A DNA stretch of 64,000 nt. Origin: Microcystis aeruginosa Ma_MB_S_20031200_S102. Its GTDB lineage: Bacteria; Cyanobacteriota; Cyanobacteriia; Cyanobacteriales; Microcystaceae. The notes beneath the pieces are model-generated. The model searched no databases. It was not told where the DNA came from and worked only from the letters and a program-made list of their open reading frames with translations. Shown piece after piece: positions 18,264 through 26,059 of the stretch. The position numbers were made by a program, and so were the translations under genes. How positions within the stretch are numbered: position 1 is the first letter of the stretch; every line of letters starts with the position of its first letter. The stretch lies in NCBI GenBank assembly GCA_007095845.1, contig SFBI01000087.1:1-64000 (forward strand). The letters run 5' to 3'.

Positions 18264-18421
18264 GTGACAAGGATAAAAACTTTCACCAGTAGGGGTGTAA
18301 AGAACAAACTTAACAAGCCACAAAAAAGACCTAATAAGCGGGTACTGAGGCTAATTATTTCGCCGTGAACATTATAGCTAATCGACAGGGCGATTAGGGC
18401 TATAGTAAGGAGAAAAATCAT
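18245..18421 (-). CDS. possible 58-residue hydrophobic membrane protein
   Basis: From the ATG at 18421 the minus strand encodes a 58-residue peptide beginning MIFLLTIALIALSISYN and ending LVTLVLFS. It would have two membrane helices, about residues 2-16 and 29-57, joined by VHGEIISLSTR. An AGGAAAG ribosome binding site lies a few bases before the start, which is the main support. The last eight codons and the stop fall inside the right arm of the 19-bp inverted repeat. I do not recognise a family. It could be a small membrane protein or a chance frame in repeat DNA; the spacing to the aldo/keto reductase start is about 60 bases, so they could be co-transcribed. Confidence 0.45.
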   Translation of the reverse strand: MIFLLTIALIALSISYNVHGEIISLSTRLLGLFCGLLSLFFTPLLVKVFILVTLVLFS

Positions 18422-18541
18422 AGTTTTCTTTCCTGAGTCTATCGGGCAGAAAAGCCGTGACCGCTCACGACTTTTTGCCGTTTCTAGATCTATTATTAGC
18501 TCGATTACTTAGCTCATGACATCGGGTTAAAGTAAACTTTT

Positions 18542-20035
18542 TTAACGGAAAAGATTAAAAAATCCGTTGAAGAGGCCTGTCAGACCAGTAAAAGGACTTA
18601 AAACCGTACCGAGGGTGTCGGTAGCAGAGGCCAGACCACTACGATGAACCACCACCACATCATTATTGCGGAGAATCGGGTTAGTTTTCTCGTTGATACC
18701 CTGGGAAAAATCGATGTTAATTGAGGTTTTGGTGACAGTCCCGTTAGGATTGAGACGAATTAATTCCACTGTGGACTGATTAGCGCGACGCTTATCAAAG
18801 TCTCCTGCGGTTAAAATTGCCTGATTGAGAGGTGTATTAGGAGGAACTTCAATTGTCCCTGGTTTTGTCACCTCTCCGACCACTTTCACGTTGATGGTTT
18901 TAGGGGCAAAACTGGCCGATGCTAGGGTTTCTGATTCCTTGGCCGAGATTTCAGTCGCAGTAGGGATAATCACCGTATCTCCTTCTTGAAGAAAGATATC
19001 GCTGGTTATATCACCTTTTTCGAGCAAACTCCAGAGATCTACAGGAATTTTCTGCTGGGAACCGTCACGAGTATAACGCAGCACTTGCACCTGTCGGATA
19101 TCGGCGAGAGGTTTGATGCCTCCCGCTTGTTGGATAGCTTGGGTTAGTCGGGCCGGTTGTCGTCGAATTCCCCGATTATCCTCTGTGGTGACGGTGTTAA
19201 CTTGATTGGGGACAATACGATGAGACCCCGGACGATAAACTTCCCCCACCACAGTAACATTAATTTCTCGATCGCTATCTAGTCCAAAATTGGCATCGGC
19301 TAATTGATTGACTTCTCCGACGCTAAGGGTCGTTTTAGTGGGAATAACGATGCTGTCACCATCTCTAAGGCTAATATCCTGGTTTTTATCGCCTTTTTGG
19401 ATTAATTGCCAGAGATTGGCTTGAATTAACTGTTCTTGTCCTTTGATATTGCGTCGGATTTGAACTTGACCAATATCGGCCACGGTGGTTACTCCCCCCG
19501 CTTTCTGGATTATTTCGGTCAATAGGGGCGTTTTCTGGCTTTGTTCGGGGTTAATTGTATAAGTACCCGGACGATTGACTTCCCCCGCGATGGCGATTTG
19601 CAGAGGCCGGGGGGTGAGAATGCTAACAGTAACCACGGGACGTTTAAGATAGGTGGTGTAACGTTTAGCGAGGGTTTGGCCAGCTTCGGTGACGGTCATT
19701 CCTTCCACTTTGACGCTACCAATCAGAGGTAAAGTTAGGGTTCCATCGGCTAAAACAAGGAAATCGCCGCTTAAATCCGCCACTTGGTAGATGGTGACGC
19801 GCACTTTATCCCCTTCTCCTAGGGTGTACTCTTTGCTTTCTGCGGGGATAGGGGCAATCGCTTCTTTAGGGGGTGCAGCGCTACTAGGAGGAGTAGCTTG
19901 GACTGGGCGAGCTTCTAAGGAAGTTAGAGGGGCAATAGTGCCGATAACTAATAGATAACGCAGTGATTTGCTGATTAAATGCTGTAATTGGCTGCTATTT
20001 AACATGATCAATAGGATTAATTTTATCGTTAACAT
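18542..20035 (-). CDS. polysaccharide biosynthesis/export protein with SLBB domains
   Basis: A 497-residue exported protein of the Wza/GumB type. A signal-like hydrophobic N-terminus (about residues 20-45) is followed by a Pro/Ala-rich linker and the export domain (YTLGEGDKVRVTIYQVADLSGDF, LPLIGSVKVEGMT). Three SLBB-type beta-grasp units then follow: QIAIAGEVNRPGTYTI, INVTVVGEVYRPGSHRI and INVKVVGEVTKPGTIEV, each ending in a DGDSIVIP or EGDTVIIP-like strand. Such proteins form the outer-membrane exit pore for capsule or extracellular polysaccharide. The start could be at 20035 or at the second ATG at 20005; neither has a strong ribosome binding site. No polysaccharide genes are adjacent. Confidence 0.88.
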   Translation of the reverse strand: MLTIKLILLIMLNSSQLQHLISKSLRYLLVIGTIAPLTSLEARPVQATPPSSAAPPKEAIAPIPAESKEYTLGEGDKVRVTIYQVADLSGDFLVLADGTLTLPLIGSVKVEGMTVTEAGQTLAKRYTTYLKRPVVTVSILTPRPLQIAIAGEVNRPGTYTINPEQSQKTPLLTEIIQKAGGVTTVADIGQVQIRRNIKGQEQLIQANLWQLIQKGDKNQDISLRDGDSIVIPTKTTLSVGEVNQLADANFGLDSDREINVTVVGEVYRPGSHRIVPNQVNTVTTEDNRGIRRQPARLTQAIQQAGGIKPLADIRQVQVLRYTRDGSQQKIPVDLWSLLEKGDITSDIFLQEGDTVIIPTATEISAKESETLASASFAPKTINVKVVGEVTKPGTIEVPPNTPLNQAILTAGDFDKRRANQSTVELIRLNPNGTVTKTSINIDFSQGINEKTNPILRNNDVVVVHRSGLASATDTLGTVLSPFTGLTGLFNGFFNLFR

Positions 20036-20165
20036 TGGCGATCAGTGTAGCACAAATAGTCGATCGCCTATGGAAACCCCCTGTAATATCGTATCTATCG
20101 AGAGTTACCGCTAACTGTAAGATAGTTTTAACGATTGCCTGTATGTAAAGGGGTATATTAATTTT

Positions 20166-22364
20166 ATGACAGCTACTAGCACAATTCCCGATTTTTGTCA
20201 AGGGATAAAATATTTTGGGGGTTCCTTACCCGAATTTGATAAATATGCAGGAAAAGCCGCTATCGCTGGGGGAAAAACCGCTATTATTGCCGCTAATGAC
20301 CCAAATGCTATCTATCAAACCCTCCTAGCCGCCGATGCTTTGCGTTACCTCACCCTACAAATCACCGCTACCAAAGAATCGGGACACCCCGGCGGTTTTG
20401 CCAGCGCTGCCGACGTAATTGCCTCTTTGATGATGTTAGGCCAGAAAAATATTTTCACCGAAGTGGGCCATCATGCCCCCGGTTTTTATAGTAACGTCTT
20501 TCTCGATCGCTCTCTGGAAGCCATGGGCATCAGCAACGTCAGCCAATTGGGAGAACGTTTTCGGGAAAAACACGGACTTTTAGGGCATCTTTCCGGACAA
20601 ATCCCCGGACTGCTCGGGCCGGCCGGTCCTTTGGGCCAAGGCCAACATTTCGCCATGGCGGCGGCCAAATTACACCCTAATACCCTTTTCCCTGTGACTA
20701 TCGGGGATGGTGGTTTAGGAGAACCCTACATTATGAGTAGTTTTGGTCATTTTCACACTGCTTATCCAGAAATTACCAATTTTCTGCCGATTTTAGTTTG
20801 GAATGGCTATTCCCAAGAACACCATAGCATGGTGTCCCTGAAAACTAACGCCGAAATGGAAGCCTATTGGCGCGGTAATGGTTTTGAGGAAGTGATTCTC
20901 ATTAATGCCAAAGACTTCGATGATGCTAATCAAAATGGGGAATATGTAGATAGCACCAAATTCTCTTTTAACCAGCGTCTGGAGTTCATGAAAGCGGTGT
21001 TAATGGCCACGGATAAAGCCGCCCAATCAGCCCTAGGTGGTAAACTAACCGTTATCATTATTAAACAACTTAAAGGGGCGGGAGTTCACAAACGGGGAGC
21101 GGCTTCCCATAATCTTTATCCGGGAGATTCTTTAGAAAAAGATTATATCGTTGCTGCCTTACAAGAACGCGCTTTACCCCCTGAAGCTTGGGCAATTGTT
21201 CGTACTAATTTTGAGCGCTCTGGAGGTGGTCCAGCAGCGGAAACAGTGGTAACGGAAAAAGTCTTCCCGCTGCCGGATTTAGGAACCTTACCGATGACCG
21301 AATATACTGTGGGTGGCGATAAAAAAGTAGCCACTACTGCCATGGGGGAATTAGTGGTAGCTGTGGGTAAAGCTGACCCCAATTTTGTTGTCACTAATGC
21401 TGATGGTAATGCCGCTTCGGGAATTAATAATATTAACGTCGGTTTAAAGATTATTCACCCCACCAGCGATGATACCTATTTCCAGGGTCCTAAAGGTCAA
21501 GTTTATGAACCTTTAAGCGAGGATGCCTGTGCTGGGTTAGCCGTCGGTTTATCTCTCTTGGGAGCGCGAACTTTATGGTGTTCCTACGAGTCTTTTGCTA
21601 TCAATGGTTTACCGATTTGGCAGACTGTCACCCAAGCGATGGCCGAGTTACGTCGTCCCACCCCTTCTACTATTACTTTATTCACCGCCGGAGCCTTGGA
21701 ACAAGGGCGTAATGGTTGGACACACCAACGCCCAGAGATTGAAAATTATTTCGCCGCTATGATGCGAAATGGCAATATTTTCCCGCTCTTTCCCTGCGAT
21801 GCTAACAGTATTCAAGTCTGTTATGAATGGGCGTTAGGAACTAGCAATAAAGGCATTACAATCACCGCTAGTAAATCGCCTTTACCAGTACGAACCAGCT
21901 TTGAGCAAACCCGTCAAGCTTTGGAAAAAGGCGGCATAATTCTCCACGAATCGGAAGGCAGTAAAAAAGTCGTTTTTGCCGTCATTGGTGATATGACTTT
22001 ATTACCCGTTTTTGATTCTGCACAACAGTTAGAAGCAGCAGGAATCGGTGTAAAAATCGTCTCGGTAATTAATCCTCGTCGTCTCTATCGTCCTAGCGAT
22101 GTGATGAGTGAAACTAGCTCGGAAGCTGATAATAATTTCCTCGATGATGCTGGTTTTGACAGTCTCTTTGCCGGTGATGCTTTAATCGGAGTAACCGGTG
22201 GTACAAGCGCCATGTTAGAACCGATTATGTTACGCAGTAATGCGCGTCGGGATGTCTTTGCTTGGAAACGGGGAGAAACCACCGCCAGCGCTGGGGAAAT
22301 TATGGCCTATAATGGCTTAACTGCCAATGCTTTAACTACCCGTGCTACCCAGTTATTAGGCTAA
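20166..22364 (+). CDS. transketolase-like thiamine-diphosphate enzyme
   Basis: A 732-residue protein with transketolase-superfamily architecture. The N-terminal thiamine-diphosphate domain has ATKESGHPGGFASAADVIAS, LSGQIPGLLGPAGPLGQGQH, and the metal and cofactor motif GDGGLGEPY followed by HFHTAYPEITNFLPILVWNG. The middle domain has VVTNADGNAASGINN, YEPLSEDACAGLAVGLSLLG and SYESFAINGLPIW, where the E would activate the cofactor. A Rossmann-like C-terminal domain ends the protein. It differs from canonical transketolase and from classic phosphoketolase and resembles a cyanobacteria-centred group that databases label as either. The reaction is therefore open. A clear terminator follows the stop. 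Confidence 0.8.
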   Translation: MTATSTIPDFCQGIKYFGGSLPEFDKYAGKAAIAGGKTAIIAANDPNAIYQTLLAADALRYLTLQITATKESGHPGGFASAADVIASLMMLGQKNIFTEVGHHAPGFYSNVFLDRSLEAMGISNVSQLGERFREKHGLLGHLSGQIPGLLGPAGPLGQGQHFAMAAAKLHPNTLFPVTIGDGGLGEPYIMSSFGHFHTAYPEITNFLPILVWNGYSQEHHSMVSLKTNAEMEAYWRGNGFEEVILINAKDFDDANQNGEYVDSTKFSFNQRLEFMKAVLMATDKAAQSALGGKLTVIIIKQLKGAGVHKRGAASHNLYPGDSLEKDYIVAALQERALPPEAWAIVRTNFERSGGGPAAETVVTEKVFPLPDLGTLPMTEYTVGGDKKVATTAMGELVVAVGKADPNFVVTNADGNAASGINNINVGLKIIHPTSDDTYFQGPKGQVYEPLSEDACAGLAVGLSLLGARTLWCSYESFAINGLPIWQTVTQAMAELRRPTPSTITLFTAGALEQGRNGWTHQRPEIENYFAAMMRNGNIFPLFPCDANSIQVCYEWALGTSNKGITITASKSPLPVRTSFEQTRQALEKGGIILHESEGSKKVVFAVIGDMTLLPVFDSAQQLEAAGIGVKIVSVINPRRLYRPSDVMSETSSEADNNFLDDAGFDSLFAGDALIGVTGGTSAMLEPIMLRSNARRDVFAWKRGETTASAGEIMAYNGLTANALTTRATQLLG

Positions 22365-22390
22365 GTTCCCAGTTAGTTTTTTTGATTATT

Positions 22391-22426
22391 CCCTACTCTC
22401 TTTGATTGGAAAGTAGGGATTTTTTT
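22391..22426 (+). terminator. intrinsic terminator of the transketolase-like gene
   Basis: A hairpin CCCTACT / AGTAGGG (22391-22397 and 22412-22418) is followed directly by A and a run of seven T. It lies 26 bases after the stop codon at 22364, in the right orientation, and just before the convergent 2OG-oxygenase gene ends. Confidence 0.85.
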
Positions 22427-22430
22427 CAGG

Positions 22431-23366
22431 TCACTTTTGCCAACGGGGTAAACTTTTAATAATTTTCCATAGGCGAGGATATTGGAGGGATAAATAGCGT
22501 TTAATATGGGATTTTAAACTAACTAAATCCTGAGATTCTTTTAGTTCTCTATCTTGATAAAAACGAATTAAATCATCCCGTCTTTTCAGTAAAATTTTAA
22601 TTTGTTGGTAATCTTCTGAGCTTAAAACTTGATGGGGTTGAATATTTTCTGGCAGCGGGCGCGGGATGTAAAAAGTTGTATGAGATGGTGATAATTCCTG
22701 TGTGGGGCGTTCTTTGGTATAGAGATAGATAGAAAGAGATTTACGCGATAAATGCCGTTGATTTTCTGGTAAATTAATCCGAGAAAATCCATGCCATGAA
22801 TGTTCATTGGTTTCAAAAATAAGACAACGATTAAAGATAGGTACAAAAGATTTAATCCTATTTTCTTCCGGTTGACGGGGATTGGAATGTAACTCTAGAT
22901 TCCCTCCCCAATCTGCTTGCCATTGGGGATTTAAATAGATTAATAAATTCAAGCGGCGATGATACCAGTGACGCTCATCAAGGTTAAAATCAATGTGAGG
23001 GTCTAATTCTTGACCGTGTAAATTTTCGTGGGTTCCACCCCCATAAAAACTAAGGTCTGGAATTAAATTATCGATACCAGTTAATTGGGAAATTAACTCA
23101 AGAAACTCTTTCGCTTGAATGTAGCGGCCAAACTGTTGATAAACACCCCCTAAACCGATTAAATCCTCATTAACCGCCTTCCCGCCAACTTTTCCTAACT
23201 CACTAATGGCTTTTTGCGGATTAAAACTGGGAAAATTTTCCAGCAAAATTTGCGCTTGCTCCCTAACTAAAAAATTATCGATGACCAAATGCTTAAACGG
23301 TTGCGCTGTCTCAAAATCTTGACGATAGACAGAAGATTTCTCATAAACAAGGGGATTGATAAACAT
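22431..23366 (-). CDS. 2-oxoglutarate/Fe(II)-dependent oxygenase family protein
   Basis: A 311-residue protein whose core is a double-stranded beta helix of the prolyl-4-hydroxylase/2OG-FeII_Oxy type. The iron ligands are H124 and D126 (DPHIDFN) and H192 (HSWHGFS); a basic residue at about 208 in RKSLSIYLY would hold the 2-oxoglutarate carboxylate. HRRLNLLIYLN and WGGNLELH are further family landmarks. The last 90 residues are a charged, helical extension. Substrates in this group include protein prolyl residues and sugars or small molecules; there is no basis for choosing. It is transcribed away from the permease gene, with which it shares a short divergent promoter region of about 80 bases. 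Confidence 0.85.
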   Translation of the reverse strand: MFINPLVYEKSSVYRQDFETAQPFKHLVIDNFLVREQAQILLENFPSFNPQKAISELGKVGGKAVNEDLIGLGGVYQQFGRYIQAKEFLELISQLTGIDNLIPDLSFYGGGTHENLHGQELDPHIDFNLDERHWYHRRLNLLIYLNPQWQADWGGNLELHSNPRQPEENRIKSFVPIFNRCLIFETNEHSWHGFSRINLPENQRHLSRKSLSIYLYTKERPTQELSPSHTTFYIPRPLPENIQPHQVLSSEDYQQIKILLKRRDDLIRFYQDRELKESQDLVSLKSHIKRYLSLQYPRLWKIIKSLPRWQK

Positions 23367-23450
23367 TAGACAGCTTTTTTGTTGGTATGATAAATTGTAG
23401 CAATCAAACTAGCAAAATAAAGATTAACTCTCCTATTGACCTCATCGCCT

Positions 23451-24578
23451 ATGGACTGGTGGCACAAACTCAAAGATAATCCTCTCGCCCGTTGGGGAGC
23501 AGTTTTACTGTTAATCTTCTATTTAAGCGTAATAGGGGCGAATTTTGTCGCTCCCTACTCTCCCTACTCCTCCCAACCCGGTCAGTCTCTCCTCCCTCCC
23601 ACCCAAATCTTTTGGCGCTCGCAGTCGGGAAGTAACCAGGGTGAGTGGATTGGCCCCCACGTCTATCCCACCACTCAAAGTGCTATTAATATAGAAACTG
23701 GTGAGCGGAAGCTAATTAGAGATTTTAACAACCCCTTGCCGCTGCGTCTCTTGGTTAAGGGTGAAACCTATAATTTCGGTCAAATTCGCCTACCTTTGCC
23801 GCCAAAATGGGATGAGGTAACTTTATTCCCTGGTATCCCTTTTGATCGCCATCTGTTCGGGGTCATCGGCGATGGTAGAATCAATATATTGGGAACTGAC
23901 GAATCAGGACGCGATAGTTTTAGTCGCTTGATTTTCGGGGGCAGAATTAGTTTATTTATCGGTTTGGTCGGGATTTTAATTTCTTTCCCTATCGGTTTAT
24001 TTGTTGGTGGCGTTTCTGGTTATTTTGGCGGTTGGTTAGATGGGATTTTAATGCGTTTTGTGGAAGTTTTAATGACTATACCCGGCATATATTTACTTGT
24101 GGCTCTGGCAGCCGTTTTACCCGCAGGATTAACCAGCACCCAGCGCTTTTTATTAATCGTCCTGATTACTTCTTTTATCAGTTGGTCGGGATTAGCGCGG
24201 GTAATTCGCGGTCAAGTTTTATCCCTGAAAGAACAGGAATTTATTCAGGCTGCTAAAGCTATGGGAGCAAAACCTCTTTATATTATTCTGCGTCATGTGC
24301 TGCCCCAAACTGCCAGTTATATCATTATTTCCGCTACGTTAGCCGTGCCGGGGTTTATCGTGGCCGAATCGGTTTTAAGTTTAATTGGTTTGGGAATTCA
24401 ACAACCGGATCCTAGTTGGGGAAATATGCTTTCTTTGGCTACCAATGCCTCAATTATTGTTCTACAACCCTGGTTAATTTGGCCACCTGCTTTGTTAATT
24501 ATTCTCACCGTTTTAGCTTTTAATTTACTCGGTGATGGTTTACGCGATTCTCTGGATCCTCGCAATTTGGAGAGATAA
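23451..24578 (+). CDS. ABC transporter permease, OppC/DppC type
   Basis: A 375-residue inner-membrane permease of the peptide/nickel transporter class. An N-terminal helix (AVLLLIFYLSVIGANFVAPYSP) is followed by a long external segment of about 100 residues, larger than in E. coli OppC, which contains LFGVIGDGRINILGTDESGRDSFSRLIFGGR. The five remaining helices include the EAA loop FIQAAKAMGAKPLYIILRHVLP. The end reads NLLGDGLRDSLDPR as in the family. A TTG at 23436 could add five residues; the ATG at 23451 is preferred. No binding protein, second permease or ATPase is adjacent, so it must work with subunits encoded elsewhere. Confidence 0.9.
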   Translation: MDWWHKLKDNPLARWGAVLLLIFYLSVIGANFVAPYSPYSSQPGQSLLPPTQIFWRSQSGSNQGEWIGPHVYPTTQSAINIETGERKLIRDFNNPLPLRLLVKGETYNFGQIRLPLPPKWDEVTLFPGIPFDRHLFGVIGDGRINILGTDESGRDSFSRLIFGGRISLFIGLVGILISFPIGLFVGGVSGYFGGWLDGILMRFVEVLMTIPGIYLLVALAAVLPAGLTSTQRFLLIVLITSFISWSGLARVIRGQVLSLKEQEFIQAAKAMGAKPLYIILRHVLPQTASYIIISATLAVPGFIVAESVLSLIGLGIQQPDPSWGNMLSLATNASIIVLQPWLIWPPALLIILTVLAFNLLGDGLRDSLDPRNLER

Positions 24579-24697
24579 TTTAGTTATTTTAACAGTCAGG
24601 AGGCGGTCGGCAGGAGATTATTTTTATTTATTCTCTCTTCTCCCTTCTCCCCACTTCCTAATTCATAATTCATCATTTATAATTCCTACTTCCCATT

Positions 24698-25924
24698 ATG
24701 AATAAAATCAGTAAAACCTTTAATAATTTCGCCGATAGTTTGGTGATTTATAGTCAAAGATACGGGAAAATAAGCTGGTTAATTTTTTTAATTATCTTTG
24801 CCTGCATCATGACGATAACCTTTAATTATCCAGCACAATCGACCAATCAACCCCAAGAAAAACCCGAAATTCGTGGAGTTTGGTTAACTAGTATCGATAG
24901 TGAGGTATTATTTAAACGGGAAACCCTAAAAGATGCCCTTGATAGGTTGGCTGATTTAAAGTTTAACACCATTTATCCCACGGTCTGGAATTGGGGTTAT
25001 ACACTCTATCCTTCTAAGGTAGCAGAAAAAGTGACAGGACGAGCGATCGATCCCCATGAATCCTTAAAAAATCGTGACTTTTTAGAGGAAATAATTAGCC
25101 AAGGTCATCGGAAAAAATTAAGAATTATTCCCTGGTTTGAATTTGGTTTTATGGCTCCTGCGGATTCAGAATTAGCCTCACGACATCCCGATTGGTTAAC
25201 CCAAAGACAGGATAAAAGTGTGATTTGGTGGGAAGGAAAAGTCCATCAACGGGTGTGGTTAAATCCCTTACATCCACAAGTACAAAACTTTATTACCGAT
25301 TTAGTCAGCGAGATTATTACTAACTACGATATGGAAGGAATTCAGTTTGATGACCATTTTGGTTATCCCGCCGATTTTGGCTATGATGAAACCACAATTA
25401 AACTCTATCAAAGGGAACATTCTGGACAATTACCACCGCAAGATTATCAAGATAAAGCATGGATTCAATGGCGGGCCGATAAAATTACTGACTATATGAA
25501 TAGTTTAGCCCAGACGATTAAAAAGCATCAACCTAAAGCAATTATTTCCCTATCTCCTAATCCCTACACTTTCTCCCTAGAATCCTATCTTTTAGATTGG
25601 CAAAAATGGCAAGAAAAAAACTTGATTGATGAATTAATAATACAAGTGTATCGAACTGATATGAACGCCTTTGACTGGGAATTATCCCAACCAGAATTAC
25701 AGCAAGCTAGACAATCTATCCCCGTAGCTATTGGGATTTTATCTGGTTTAAAAGGTCGTCCGATTCCGATGGTTAATATTACTCAACAAGTAGAAAAATC
25801 GAGACAACAAAATTTTGGTGTTTCTTTCTTTTTCTACGAAACTTTATGGAATATGAGCAATGAATCCCCTTCCTATCGACGCAGGATTTTTCGGGAAATA
25901 CTCCAGTCTGCTAATCCTAGCTAA
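24698..25924 (+). CDS. glycoside hydrolase family 10-like (GHL10/YngK type) protein
   Basis: A 408-residue protein with one N-terminal membrane anchor or uncleaved signal (about residues 27-45, SWLIFLIIFACIMTIT). The rest is a TIM-barrel of the family once called DUF187: IRGVWLTSIDSEV, LADLKFNTIYPTVWN, IPWFEFGFM, VWLNPLHPQVQNFI, and the acidic strand IQFDDHFGYP, where D residues are the likely catalytic or metal-binding sites. Related enzymes act on cell-wall or exopolysaccharide glycans; the substrate is unknown here. The intergenic spacer before it contains the ATTCATAATTC-type repeat phrases seen elsewhere in the window. Confidence 0.87.
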   Translation: MNKISKTFNNFADSLVIYSQRYGKISWLIFLIIFACIMTITFNYPAQSTNQPQEKPEIRGVWLTSIDSEVLFKRETLKDALDRLADLKFNTIYPTVWNWGYTLYPSKVAEKVTGRAIDPHESLKNRDFLEEIISQGHRKKLRIIPWFEFGFMAPADSELASRHPDWLTQRQDKSVIWWEGKVHQRVWLNPLHPQVQNFITDLVSEIITNYDMEGIQFDDHFGYPADFGYDETTIKLYQREHSGQLPPQDYQDKAWIQWRADKITDYMNSLAQTIKKHQPKAIISLSPNPYTFSLESYLLDWQKWQEKNLIDELIIQVYRTDMNAFDWELSQPELQQARQSIPVAIGILSGLKGRPIPMVNITQQVEKSRQQNFGVSFFFYETLWNMSNESPSYRRRIFREILQSANPS

Positions 25925-26059
25925 AATGGCTGACTTTAAGCGAAATTATTGACCTAACTTAGCTATAGTTTCTTAAGTTTATCTTTAAATTAAGAAAAAG
26001 CAGCAGGGAGAAACTAAAATCGCTAGAATGAAAAAAGACTCTCTCTTATCACTTTATCC

